A DNA stretch of 64,000 nt from Phocoena phocoena (Eukaryota; Chordata; Mammalia; Artiodactyla; Phocoenidae). Each line of letters opens with the position of its first letter. Position 1 is the first letter of the stretch. This document shows positions 10,803-21,214 of this stretch, piece after piece. The notes beneath the pieces were generated by a model that was not told the origin of the DNA, searched no databases, and saw only the letters and a program-made list of their open reading frames with translations. The stretch covers positions 111,242,313 through 111,306,312 of the forward strand of contig NC_089225.1 in the NCBI RefSeq assembly GCF_963924675.1. The letters run 5' to 3'. A program made the position numbers and the translations under genes.

Positions 10803-11412
10803 GTTTTCTTTTTTAAATTGAAGTATAGTTGATTTACAATGTTGTGTTAGTTTCAGGTTACAGCAAAGTGATTCAGTTTTATATATGTATATATAGATTT
10901 TTCTTTTTTCAGATTCATTTCCCATATAGGTTATTACAAAATATTGAGTATAGTTCCCCATGCAATACAGCAGGTCCTTGTGGTTTATCTATTTTATATA
11001 TAGTGGTGTGTATCTGTTAATCCCAAACTCCTAATTTATCCCTTCCCTCCACCCTTCCCCTTTGGTAACCATAGGTTTGTTTTCTGTCTGTGGGTCCGTT
11101 TCTGTTTTGTAAACAAGTTCATTTGTATCATTTTTTTAGAGTCCACATGTAAGTGATACCACATGACGTTTGTCTTTCTCTGACTTGCTTCACATAGTCT
11201 GATAATCTCTCGGTCCATCCATGTGGCTGCAAATGGCACTATTTCGTTCTTTATTATGGCTGAGTAATATTCCGTTGTATACATGTGCCACACCTTCTTT
11301 ACGCATTTGTCTATTGAGGGACACTTAGGCTGCTTCCATGTCTTGGCTATTGTGAATAGTGCTGCTATGAACATTGGGGTGCATGTCTCTTCCCGAATTA
11401 TGGTTTTCTCTT
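10803..11412 (-). mobile_element. L1 3' end (cetartiodactyl type), antisense
   Basis: The tail side carries AAATTGAAGTATAGTTGATT, GTTAGTTTCAGGTTACAGCA and ATATAGTGGTGTGTATCTGT, which are the L1 3' UTR in reverse. Next come the end of ORF2 in reverse (GAGTAATATTCCGTTGTATA, then TTGGCTATTGTGAATAGTGC). A minus frame at 11036-11374 still reads ALFTIAKTWKQPKCPSIDK and MWYHLHVDSKK-like sequence, typical of the L1 ORF2 C-terminus. It is truncated at its 5' side. A CHR SINE sits in its tail. Confidence 0.9.
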
Positions 11413-11427
11413 CATTGCCCTGTGGGG

Positions 11428-11508
11428 CATCATTATTTCATTTCACAGATGGGGAAATGGAGGAGGCAGGGCAGGCAACATTCCCAGGGCCACAGGGCCA
11501 GGGAGTGA
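11428..11508 (-). repeat. MIR fragment (antisense)
   Basis: CATTATTTCATTTCACAGAT, GGGGAAATGGAGGAGGCAGG and CCCAGGGCCACAGGGCC resemble the reverse MIR core, where the consensus has CCCATTTTACAGATGAGGAA. It is short and diverged. Confidence 0.5.
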
Positions 11509-11589
11509 TGGATACAGTGGTGAGCAGGCACGGCCCCTACCTGGCATCCCCACAGGATCACACAGCACGGGGTGAGGGTACCCATGGTG

Positions 11590-11975
11590 CTCGTTTCCTG
11601 TGACCACCATGACATGGTACCGGGGGTTTAAAGACAACAGACATTCATTCTCCCAGAGTTCTGGCCAGAAACCGTGAAATCAAGGCTCTAGAGGCTCTAG
11701 GGCAGAGTCCGTCCTGGCCGCTCCCAGCTTCTGGTGGCTCCAGGCTTCCTTAGCTTGTGGCTGCGTGACTCCAATCTCTGTCTCCTTGTTCCCTTGGCCT
11801 CCCCCTGTGTGTTTGTCTCCTTGTTATGAGAACACCAGTCCCACTGGATCAGGGCCCACCACGATCCCATATGTCTTCATCTCAGTTTAACTAATTACAG
11901 CTGCAAAAAGACCCTATTTCCAAATAACATCACATTCTGAGGTTCTGGGTGGATGTGAATTTGGGGGGTGGGGTC
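11590..11975 (-). mobile_element. MLT1-type LTR (ERVL-MaLR), antisense
   Basis: The plus strand reads the reverse of an MLT1 LTR: TTTCCTGTGACCACCATGAC, ACAACAGACATTCATTCTCC, GAGTTCTGGCCAGAA, CCTTAGCTTGTGGCTGCGTG, then GAACACCAGTCCCACTGGAT, GACCCTATTTCCAAATAACA and TCACATTCTGAGGTTCTGGG. It is nearly full length. The order of blocks is intact. Confidence 0.8.
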
Positions 11976-12508
11976 CCTCTCTGGCCCGGTGCACCCACCC
12001 TGCTCCCTCACGACAGGCACCGCGGTCCTTAGCTCGCTCTGAGGACTCAGGTAAGAAACAAACCTGTTTGACTTAATTCCTCCCAGAGTTTTCCAAACTT
12101 TTCGTGGAAATGGAGTCCTTCATTTGTTCAAGTTCTGCTGTTGCCTGCACAGCCAGCCTTTGAGCGCCGCACAGACCCACGCTTCGTAAAGGGGACAGTC
12201 TCCTGCGACAATCAGAGTCTGGGAGAGGTCCAGGGGAGGGGCGGGGCAGCGATGCCAGCCTGCAGTGCCGCCAGGGGAGGCCTGGGACAGCTGGGCTCAG
12301 GGACCATGGCGGAGGTGTTGGCGGGGGGGCGCCCAGTGCCATCTTTGAAAACTTGACCTTGCTGTTTCCAGAGTGACCTGGGAGGAAGAGACCTTGTTCT
12401 GACATGAGATTTCTTCGGTCCCTCACACCATTGCCCACTGATCCCCGCAGGTGCCTGCTGGGGGCGGAGCCACCTTCTGAGTCTGGCTGGACTTAAAGAA
12501 ACCGAGTG
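11976..12508. other. Unique sequence between two MLT1 LTRs
   Basis: GC-rich DNA with no recognised feature. The two flanking MLT1 LTRs are in the same orientation about 0.5 kb apart. They belong to different subfamilies (an MLT1A/B-like and an MLT1C-like), so this is not an LTR-internal-LTR provirus. Confidence 0.5.
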
Positions 12509-12510
12509 CA

Positions 12511-12948
12511 TTTGTTCCCTGGGGCTGCCATAATGAATCACCACAAACTGGGTGGCTCAAACAACAGGTGTTTATCTGCTCACACTTCTGGAGGCTGCAG
12601 GTCCGAAATCAAGGTGTCCCCAGGGCTGCGCTCCCTCCAGAGGTCCTGGGGCAGATTCCCGTGGCAGCGCCTTGCAGCTCCCGGTGGCGCCCGGCGTTCC
12701 TTGGCTTGTGGCTGCCCCTCCCCAGTCTCTGCTCTGTCTTCACGTGGCTTTCTCCTCCTCGTCCTGTGTCTCCTCTTCTAAGGACACTTGCAGTTGGATT
12801 TAGGGCCACCCGGATCATCCAGGTTGATCTTATCTCAAGATCTGTAATTGGATGAAATATGCAAAGGCATGTTTCTATATCAGGTCACATTTACAGGCTC
12901 CAGGATGTGGAGTATCTTTTGGGGGAGGCCACCATTCAACCACCACAC
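12511..12948 (-). mobile_element. MLT1C-type LTR (ERVL-MaLR), antisense
   Basis: Reverse MLT1C landmarks in order are TTTGTTCCCTGGGGCTGCCA, CACAAACTGGGTGGCTCAAA, CACTTCTGGAGGCTGCAGGT, TTCCTTGGCTTGTGGCTGCC, CTAAGGACACTTGCAGTTGG, CACCCGGATCATCCAGGTTG and ATCTTTTGGGGGAGGCCACC. The element ends near CCACCACA. Confidence 0.85.
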
Positions 12949-12949
12949 T

Positions 12950-14378
12950 TACCCTAACAGACGCGGATATGGCCTCTGCTGAGCCGCCTGAGCTGGGATT
13001 TGTTCCAGTGACCCAGGGGACGTGGCAGCACTCCACATCCGGTGCTGCCCTGCCCGCCGTTTCCAGAATCCAGCCTGGAGGGATCCCCAGCTGATCTTCC
13101 GCCTGGCAGTGGTACGTTTTCTGGTGACTCAGAACCCAGCACAGGGAAGTCATTCTGCTGAGGTCTGGGACTGGCTCTTTGTCTGGCGACACCACGATCT
13201 TAGGTACTTTCCTAAGCCGGCATCGCTGGGCAGGAGGAGCGATTTTTGCTTCGAACCTCGGAGTTCAAAAGTCAGGCCGTGTGGTGTGTGCAAGGGGGCC
13301 TGCCCGTGTGTTCAGGGGCGGGAGGTCTGGGCCCTGAGCTCCCCCCTCCTCAGCTGCAGCCTACAGGGTTTCGAGCAAGGCCCCCGAGGTTACTTCTGTT
13401 GCTGCAGCCTGCACGTGTTCTCAGGGAACACTGCCAGGGCGATGAGCCAGCCACCCACAGGGCCGTCCGGTGGGAAGGAGGCTTCGTGTACCACGGGTCC
13501 CAATCTCTCAGAGAGGGAATTCGCCGGATGTCTCTTTACTGCCGTGTGCAATGCCCCTCACTTCACAGAGATCCCTCAAACGCAGTCCAGCATCCCAACA
13601 CAAGGCTGGGACACGTCTCCGGCAGGAGCAGGTCCTCGCCACTTCCATGTGTCCTGTTTTGGGGCAAAAAGCTGTGCGATGCTACTTGTATTCCTGGGCA
13701 CGGTGGTGCCAGGCCTGGTGTCCCCATTCAAGTCTCCCGTAGCCGCTATTGTTTCGAGGGGTGTTTCTCTCTCCCTTTTTGTACATTGTCTTCCTTGACA
13801 GATATTTGTCTTTACTGCAATAAATTATGCTTTTCCCACCATTGTTTACCTTTTTTGATAAGTGTTCTAATTATCACCAAGAAAGGGATTTTTTCCTTTT
13901 TATAATTGGACGAGAGGGATGTTTCAGAGCAAAGATGGGACTGAAGGCTGAGTGCCATTGTCTTATTTTCTCCCTCTCTGTTTCCTATTCACAGTCGTCT
14001 TCTCTCTGGATTCTTCCTTTGACTGCAGCTTCCACCCACAAAGGCACAGAATTCACCATCCTTCACCTCCGAGTGGAGCTTTCAAATTCACCTTTTATTT
14101 TCTACCAGCAGAAAAAGTTGCTTCAAAATGTATTGTTAGAATCTTTCTGGAACTCAGGATACGTGAGAAGGGTAGAAAGGTGACTTTTTTTTTTTTAATG
14201 GGCTATATTGGATGACTTACGGTCGAGCTAAAACATGAGTCCTTTCTGCAGGTTGGAAGGATGACAGCCATGGGGTTGGTTTGGGAAAGGATTGAAACAT
14301 GTACACTGTTGGCTTAACCGTATCTTTAAGAAATGAGGGGATAACAAGCATCTTACCCCAGACGCAGCACATGGCTCT
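12950..14378. other. Unique sequence with long chance-like frames
   Basis: No transposon is recognised. Overlapping plus-strand frames of 258 codons (13022-13798) and 219 codons (13246-13905) run through GC-rich DNA, but they overlap each other in different frames and contain no domain I know. I do not call a gene. Bases 13800-14200 are AT-richer with T runs. Confidence 0.45.
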
Positions 14379-14379
14379 T

Positions 14380-14455
14380 CAAAGCCCTTATCTTACTTAA
14401 TCCCTGCAACCCTGTGACATGGCATCTTTCATCTGGGGTTTTACAGGGAAGGAGG
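14380..14455 (-). repeat. MIR fragment (antisense)
   Basis: CTTATCTTACTTAATCCCTG, CAACCCTGTGACATGGCATC and GGGGTTTTACAGGGAAGGAG follow the reverse MIR core, in which AACCCTGTGAGGTAGGTA and CCATTTTACAGATGAGGAA are typical. Confidence 0.6.
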
Positions 14456-14569
14456 CTCTGCTGTAGATACATTTTCTGGAAGTCCTGTTTCAGATCCCCG
14501 TCTAGCTGGCCCCAGAACTCACCGTCTTTCCCTGGTGTTTAACTACGGACAGCATAATTCCTTCATCCC

Positions 14570-16295
14570 TTCAGTAAGTGTTAATGAGCTTCTGGGCCCT
14601 GGATCTACTGGATGAGGCATGTGTGATCCCTGCTGTCAAGGGGCTGACAGGTCAGTGGCGGACGCGGCCAGGAAGCAGGACCTCTCAAATCTGGAGGATG
14701 ACTAGGGCTGTGACAAAACCCCGCATTGGAGGGGGCACTTGCTCCCCAGGTGGGCAGGGCAGCCCACTCTGAGGAGGGGACAGTTTAGAGGAGACTTGAA
14801 GGGTCAGGTATATCGGGGTCGGGGGAGGGCAGGCAGCAAAAGTGGAGTTTGGGGTGTCCGGGGGATGGAAGGGGTCCAGTGCGGCTGGTCCACGGTGAGA
14901 GGAGGGAGGGAGGGGAGTGAAATAAATTTGGGGGCAGGCAGGGCCAGACCCAGCAGGGTCTTTTAGACTGGGGTGAGGACTCTGGGTTTCTTTCCAAGGG
15001 CAAGGAGAAACGTGGGACAGTTTGGGGGTGGGGGGTGACTCACTATTACAATAGGCCCTTGTGCCAGCAGTGCTGGGATCAGTGCAGAGGCAGCTGGGTG
15101 ACAGCAACGGCATCTCTACCGCTCATCCTGACGACCAGGATGCCCTGGTGATGCTGGAATCTGATCTTGGCTGGGAAACCAGGCTTCAGACTTACGGAGA
15201 AGTTCTCTCTGTGCTTTCCCCTTTTGAGTGTGGGGGGATTTTAAGGAGTCTCAGCTGTTTGGTAGGACACCCCTCACTCTGGGTTTGTCTGCCCTTGTGT
15301 CTCATGGCCGGACTGGGGTTGTGGGTTTTGGGTGGGGCAGCCCACAGAGCTGAAGTGCCCTTCATCACATCATGTCAAAGGTACAGGCTGTCAACACGAC
15401 GTGTCCCTGAGGAGAGGCAGGGGGATTTGACCCGTAAATCTGTGCTGTATAGAGAGATGGGCTCTGGGGATTTGGAAAGGCACAAGACAGGTCTCTCTCA
15501 AGGAGCTCCCAGCCATGGTGCAGAGGGATGGAGGCCTGCAAAAAGTGAACAAGCGTGACATGTGTGGTGTGAGACAGCCCCAGGAGGCGAGGGCAGCATA
15601 AATGAACTCCTTTTGGGGCAGGGGGCGTTCAGAGAAGGCTTCACAGGTACGATCTACGAAAGCGTTTTTAAAGGGTGTAGTTGATCAGGAGGGTAATGGG
15701 GAGGGCAGTGCAGGCTGGGGGCCAGCAGATGACCAGGCGCAGAGCCTTGAGGCAATGTGTTGGGCAGGAATGCGGTGGTTTGCATTTCTAGGATGTGGTG
15801 TGGGTAAGACAGCGGGCGATGGGCTTGCAGACGGCCTGTGGGTCCCACCGAGGGTCCCTCCTCCTGTGGGCTTAGAGGCTGGGAAGGCGTTCAGGCGGGT
15901 CCGTGACCACCTGGGTGCACCGTGGATGGGGGACTCAGTGGAGATGTGGGTGGTGAGACAGTGGTCAAGGGCTTCCTGCGAAAGGCTCCAAAGAGGAGAG
16001 GACCTCAGCCAGGGTGGGGAGGTGGGGAGAAAAGGATCAAATGAGTTAAGAAATTAGGAGAGGAAGACAAAGAGGGGATTAAGTGGAGACCGCGGGCCGG
16101 CCTGAAACCCCAGGGGAGGCGACATCCTCCTTACGTCAGGCTGGATGGGTGGCGGGGCCAATATCCCCGCCAGGAGCTGAAGCTGGAAGAGGAGGTTTGC
16201 AGCTGAGGGGAAACAGAGGGGGATCTGCTCTGTTTGGACAGTTGAGGGAGTTGGGATGGAGGTTAGGATGTGCAAGTCATCAGTCTGGACATGGT
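14570..16295 (-). mobile_element. Long decayed L2 element (antisense, fragmented)
   Basis: Several blocks in one orientation match L2 in reverse. The blocks are the 3'-end-like TTCAGTAAGTGTTAATGAGC and CCCTGCTGTCAAGGGGCTGA (14572-14650), GAGGAGACTTGAAGGGTCAG, AGCAGGGTCTTTTAGACTGG, TCAAGGAGCTCCCAGCCATG (15498-15517), GAGAAGGCTTCACAGGTACG and a GAGCCTTGAGGCAATGTGTT block. Bases 16170-16295 carry GTTTGGACAGTTGAGGGAG and AAGTCATCAGTCTGGACATG. More than one L2 copy may be present, because the 3'-end-type sequence occurs at both 14.57 and 15.48 kb. No frame survives. Confidence 0.55.
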
Positions 16296-17786
16296 GGTGG
16301 GGGGTGAGGTGCCTGGAAAATGGCCCCATGGCACAAGCAGAGGAGGTGGTCAGGAGCAGGGTCCATGGGGCATCGGTGGTGGAAAACTAATCAGATCTAT
16401 AAATGTTAGAGTATTTTGGATAAATATCATTACCATGTCTCTAAGATTCTGGAGCATTTATTTCATATATTAGAAGCTCACTCCAACCAGTTGAAAAACC
16501 AATTTCTGGGCTCTGCTTTTTCATGCTGGGGCATCTTTGCAGAAGAAGCTGCACAATGAACCCCAAGTTCTGTCTGACACCACTCAACCTGAGCATCTCT
16601 AACCTGACACCCATGCTAAGATCTGCGCCAGCACATTCGGAGACCAGCTACCGGTTTGGGGAGAAAGCAAAATCCTCAGCTGGTGTTGATTAAAGTCAGA
16701 GGGAAACTTGGCAACTCTCTTAGTGGGAAACCCATTTTTTGGGTGTAATGGGGTGAGCTGAGCCAGGAGCACGGCTTCCACCAGCAGCCTGGCCTGAGGG
16801 GCAGGGTGACTTCCAGCTGTGTCTCCTGATTTCTCCGGCCTGTGTCCTCATGTCCAGTATCGGGATTGGAGGGTCAGCTACTAAGTGCTCTTTGCACATG
16901 AGAAATGTCTCTCCTTCTTTGTTTCCCTGTCATTCTCATTCTAGCTCTCAATTACAGGTGAAGGATTAAAAATTTGGCAGGTTAATTAACTTTCCATATC
17001 TTCTTCTCTCTCCCACTTCTCTCTTCCTCTAAGTGGCAAGTGTGTTCTGATGAATCTGTCCTGCTAGTGTCACATTTTCTACTGTAATTCCTTCAGTCTT
17101 GGATCAGTGATCTGGAGATCTTGGATGTCTCTTCCTAGATTTCTGTAATTTTTTCAGAGGCTGCTTCGGGTGTCTTCTCTCCAAGCATCAGGCTCAAGTC
17201 ACCGGGGGCAGCGAAGCACAGCCCTGGGGCGCTTGTGACAGCTGACATATTCCCCACAAGCTGCGGAATGATTCGCATTAAATGAGAATTTATGATCAAT
17301 CCTCATAAATTAAGGCTGCCTTGTGAGCCCCAGGTGAGACCCTTGCCTGTGAGTCTTGGTTAATTAGCATGGGAAGCGTCCTTGCTTATTCAGGGATAAA
17401 AGCCAGTGAGTGTGTTTGCTAAAATGGCATCTTTCTATTTCATGGTACTGTCACTGGGGCCAGTGTCACAGACCCTGGCTGTGAGGGTGGGTTCCTGCCG
17501 GAGACCATGCCACGGATGGGTGGTCTACAGTCTATGCATAGACAGAGACTACTCAAGCGCCCTGGTTCTAGAAGAATCAAAACCAATGCCATCTGGCGAC
17601 TAAACTTTGCCTTGTGTGTCATCACCCAAAGGAGTTCTCTTTCTCCTTCTTTAGAACAAACACTCAGACTCACGCCCGCGCATCACAGCTCTGTGCTCTG
17701 CTTTTGCCAGCTTTATACCCTTACCAGTTACTGCACTTTTCCTCCTATATCCTCATCTCTGGAATAGGGGTAACATGGTGATCCCC
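16296..17786. other. Unique sequence; AT-rich conserved-looking patch
   Basis: No repeat or gene is recognised. Bases 17255-17400 are unusually orderly: CATTAAATGAGAATTTATGA, TCATAAATTAAGGCTGCC, TTGGTTAATTAGCATGGGAA and CTTATTCAGGGATAAAAGCC. They contain homeodomain-type TTAATTAG/CATAAA sites, which is compatible with a conserved enhancer but not proof of one. Confidence 0.4.
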
Positions 17787-18202
17787 TTGTAGTGGGTTTA
17801 ATAGTGACCCTCCCCTGAGCCCTGGTACCTGTGAATGTGACCTTATTTGGAAACAGGGCCTTTGAAGATGTAATTAGCTAAGAATCTTGAGAAGAGATTA
17901 TTCTGGGTTCATGTGGACCCTGTCGACTGAAAAAAAAAAAAAAAGGCACAACCTAAAAGTTGCGAACTATGTTTTATTTGGTGGGCTGGCTGAGGACTTA
18001 AGCCCAGGAGGTAGCGTCTCAGAAAAGCTCTGAGGGACCTCTCCCAAGAGGGAAGGGAGGAGCCAGGATCTATAGGAAGTTTTGCAACAAAAACCACATA
18101 GTTGAAATATCAAAAGATTACTGTTAATTAAAGAAAAACCAGACATCTCAAGTTGATGAATTTAGCACTTTTCTATATATGGGAAAATGCGAATCTGGGC
18201 TT

Positions 18203-18410
18203 ATTAGGTACAAATTACTGTATATAAAATAAACAAGGTCCTACTGTAGAGCAGGGGGAACTGCATTCAATATCCTGTGATAAAGTATAGTGGAAAAGAA
18301 TCTGAAAAAGAATAAATATATGTATAACTGAATCACTTTGCTGTACAGTAGAAATAAACACAACATTGTAAATCAACTCTACTTCAATTAAAAAATTTTT
18401 TAAATTTGAA
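18203..18410 (+). mobile_element. L1 3' end (cetartiodactyl type)
   Basis: The plus strand reads AAATAAACAAGGTCCTACTG, GGGGGAACTGCATTCAATAT, ATAAAGTATAGTGGAAAAGA and CTGAATCACTTTGCTGTACA, ending in AACATTGTAAATCAACTCTA and an A-rich tail. This is the 3' UTR of the same L1 type as at 10803-11412 and 36012-36256. It interrupts the ERV LTR, so it is the youngest layer of a three-level nest. Confidence 0.85.
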
Positions 18411-18468
18411 ATCATTCCTTTGATATGCACCTTAACTGTCTACGGCTAGTATCCTGTTTTTCTCCATC

Positions 18469-18495
18469 CTGACTCCCCTCAGGGAGGGGAGTCAG
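18469..18495. other. Perfect 12-bp hairpin inside the ERV LTR
   Basis: CTGACTCCCCTC (18469-18480) and its exact reverse complement GAGGGGAGTCAG (18484-18495) flank a 3-base AGG loop. In a transcript of either strand this would make a stable stem of 12 pairs. Confidence 0.8.
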
Positions 18496-18592
18496 CTGGG
18501 GGAGGCTACAGTGGCTGCTGTCTCGATGGCCGCAGCATCCTTTATTTACTGATATGGGAGGCGACATTTTTCGTCCACAACCGTCAATTGTG

Positions 18593-18669
18593 GTCCTTCT
18601 GAGAAGAGCAGAGGACAAAGGGACAACTGGTGTCCTTCTGAGAAGAGGAGAGGACAAAGGGAGACACGC
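18593..18669 (+). repeat. 39-bp tandem duplication
   Basis: GTCCTTCTGAGAAGAGCAGA at 18593 recurs as GTCCTTCTGAGAAGAGGAGA at 18632, a 39-base period over two copies with few differences. It lies in the right half of the MLT1C LTR. Confidence 0.8.
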
Positions 18670-19459
18670 AGAGAAGACGGCCATGCGAGGACACAGGCAG
18701 AGACTGAGTGATGCTGCCTTAAGCCGGGGAACGCCCGGAGCCCCCAGCCGCTGGGAGACACAGGAAGGAGCCTCCCTCAGCGCCTTTAGAGAGAGTGTGG
18801 CCCTGCCTTGATTTTGGACTGCTGGCCTCTAGAACTGTGTGAGAAAATCACTGTGGTTTTAATCCATCCAGTTCGTGGTACTTTGGGACAACAGACACAG
18901 GAAGCTGTCACACACAGCCCCCTCCCCCCATGGGGAAGATGGGAAGGCAAAGTGAGACAGTAGGTCTGGCTCGGTGCCTGGACCCGATATTATTCTTTAT
19001 CTTCCCTCCCCTCCCAATCAGTGTTTTTCCCCTCCCGGGGGCTTTATGGAGGACACCTCAAGATCCAGGCTGAGGGCTGCTCTCTGGTATTTGCCACGGG
19101 GACCTCGCTCGCTCAGGCTCCCCTGCAGCCAGTCTTCCCCTGACCCTCTGAGCCAGGAAGGAGAAAACTGTTTGCAATTCTTGAGTATTTTAACGTTCTA
19201 TTATAAAAGAATCTGGGAGGAGGGTGACAAGCCATGCTGACTCTTTGTGGGCTGAACTGGGTGTACCTAGGTTCATAGGGTGATGAATTCAGCCCCAAGA
19301 CTGGCAGGCAGTTGAAAACAACACACCACAGGCACCTTGACCTCAGCCTCTGTCCTGCTGATGTGACACAGTGACATGGCTCCAAGGAAGGCTGGAAGCC
19401 ACCCTGGGGGTCGGCACAATCTTTCCTGGCACCTTTTATCACAGGATGGCCTGGGGTTC

Positions 19460-19580
19460 CCATCCCCAGTTGGACAATGGGACATTTTAAAAACTGTGGA
19501 CTCTTGAGTCCCACCACACCAAGTGAATCAGGATCTGGAAAGGACCTTTCAAATGCTTTCTGGGGTGTTCGAGAACTACT
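19460..19580 (+). mobile_element. MER20-like hAT-Charlie relic
   Basis: TTTAAAAACTGTGGACTCTT, GAGTCCCACCACACCAAGTG, AATCAGGATCTGGAAAGGAC and a terminal TTCGAGAACTACTGGAG follow the order of MER20-type non-autonomous hAT elements, whose right terminus is TTGAGAACCACTG. It is diverged. Confidence 0.5.
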
Positions 19581-20140
19581 GGAGTGGCCTAGGTGAAGTT
19601 CACAATGAAATCAGTTCACAGGAGCTCTCTAGAGCTGCCGCAGCCAAGGGCCCCGACACGGATTGGTGGTTAATGCCCCGGCGTGCAAAGGGGCATCCAC
19701 GGGCCCACGTTTCCGCCGCACGGGGGGGACCCTGGTTCAGCGGGGGCTCCAGCGCGCGGAGCGCAATGCTTCCCACACCGCAGGGTAGACGCTGACTAAT
19801 GTAAAAATAGAGAAAGGGGCTGCAGGCCTGCTTGGTCACTTCCTAATCTGCTGGTTGTCTCTGAGCCCGCAGGGCAGGCAGGAGACTTCCCCTGTGAAAA
19901 GTTCTTTGGCAAACTTGAGCCTTGTAGAAACCTCCAAGTAAAAACTGAATGTAAATGGGGATCTGAGCAGTTTCAGATCAAAGTCTGCCCAGTTTTTTTC
20001 AGGAAGTCGTAAGGTTTTAAACACAGAATGATTTCAGCTCAGATGGCCTGGGATCATCAGAGCCTAGAAGAAGGAGAATCCAGGTCAGAATAACATAGAG
20101 TCCACCGCTGCTGACTTGCGGACGAGTCACAAGGAGGTCC

Positions 20141-20178
20141 TGCGTGTGTACACACGTGTGCACGTGTGAGTGCGTGTG
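20141..20178. repeat. Alternating purine-pyrimidine (Z-DNA-prone) tract
   Basis: Bases 20141-20168 alternate pyrimidine and purine without a break and include the palindromes TGTGTACACA and CACACGTGTG. The alternation continues with one interruption to 20178. Confidence 0.75.
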
Positions 20179-21214
20179 ATGGCTACATTATCAATCTCGT
20201 GTAACCACACACATTTATCCTTCCATGTGACGGCTCATTCTTTCTCAACAAATCCTTTTGTAAACCCCTGAAAATTTTGCCTTTAAAAAGGGCCTCCAGA
20301 AAGCATTTTCTGGGAGTGTGTTTGGAGAAGATTCTCAGGCCGTGCAGAACGCTGTCTGTAAGATGTTTCTTTATGACATGAGCCACTGGGCACACCAGCC
20401 CTCTGCTCCGGGGCCTCCTCCAGGGCCTGAATCAGAAGCACACACTCGGCCCAGGAAAGCATCTTCTCTGCGAAGTGAGCAGAATGAGGGGAGGGAGTGT
20501 GTCGGGGGGGCAGGGTTCCCCAGGCCCCAGGCCCAGAGTTTGACAAGCCGCCGAGTCTGTCTGGGCTGCATCCTTTCCACTGAGGAAGCATGGAGAGCAG
20601 CTCTTTCTCTAGGAGCAATTGTGACGCGTGCAGGGCAGTGATCCGGTCTCAGCACTGGGGAGAGGGCCCGTCTTAGCTAGGGCCCTGTCCATCCATCATC
20701 GCATCTGCAGTGCATCCTGGAGCCCCACATTCTTGGTGTCCATCGTCCTCGCGGCCCCTCCCCTGGAGCGCTCCACCTCTTCTCCCCACCTGGCCGTGTA
20801 CATTCCTCTCTCTCCATCCCCTGCATGAGGTCCCGTCTCCTCCCTGCGCCTAGCGGCTCCATCCTTTACTCTCTTGCTTTCTCCCCTGCCCTGCTTGCCT
20901 CCGTGCTCACAGATAGGTCGAGCCCACTCTTGCTGTTGAGGATGCCCTGTCCCCTGAGCTCCATCCCACATTGTCCCTACAATGTCTTCACTGGCAAGAC
21001 CCACAGTCACATCAAACCCAGCTTTTCCAACGTGAGACTCCTGTCGTGAAGCCAGAAGCCCGGGGAGTGATGTGGACAGAATCCTTTCCAGCTGCACCTC
21101 CTTCCCTCCTCGCCAGGCCCAGTGTCCACCCCTCCAGCGGGGTTCTCAGACTCACAGAGCACCCTCCTTTTTCACCTTCTTAAAGCTGATTGCGGGATCC
21201 CCTTCTCAGCATGT

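Larger units (their letters stand above)
17921..18579 (-). mobile_element. ERV solo LTR (class I-like), antisense, with L1 insert
   Basis: On the minus strand the unit starts TGTGGACGAAAAATGTCGCC and ends in CAGTCGACA, with the TG...CA ends expected of a retroviral LTR. It contains AATAAA followed by ACATAGTTCGCAACTTTTAG near its 3' end (around 17966-17972 on the plus strand), so poly(A) addition would fall inside the element. A poly-T stretch precedes the terminal CAGTCGACA. It sits inside an MLT1C LTR and is itself split by an L1 3' end (about 18203-18410). No internal viral gene is present. Class assignment is from general layout only. Confidence 0.65.
17787..18915 (+). mobile_element. MLT1C-type LTR (ERVL-MaLR), split by an ERV LTR
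   Basis: The left half (17787-17920) has TGTAGTGGGTTTAATAGTGA, CCCTGGTACCTGTGAATGTG and CCTTATTTGGAAACAGGGCC. The right half (18580-18915) resumes with TGGTCCTTCTGAGAAGAGCA, GAACGCCCGGAGCCCCCAGC, CTGCCTTGATTTTGGACTGC and GGCCTCTAGAACTGTGTGAG. Between them sits a younger LTR (17921-18579). Position 17917-17920 (ACCC) and 18579-18583 (ACCG-like) fit a degraded 4-base target duplication. The right half carries its own 39-bp tandem duplication at 18593-18669. Confidence 0.85.
18916..21210. other. Mostly unique sequence with a MER20-like relic
   Basis: Only one old DNA-transposon relic is seen (19460-19580, listed separately) plus an alternating purine-pyrimidine tract at 20141-20178. Bases 20690-20900 are strongly pyrimidine-rich on the plus strand. 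No gene is recognised. Confidence 0.45.

Noticed and set aside
11590..12948. Two same-orientation LTRs 0.5 kb apart as a provirus
   Set aside because: They belong to different MLT1 subfamilies, and the spacer contains no retroviral internal sequence.
13022..13905. Two overlapping plus-strand frames of 258 and 219 codons as a possible gene
   Set aside because: They overlap in different frames in GC-rich DNA, show no recognised domain, and have no supporting start, splice or poly(A) structure.
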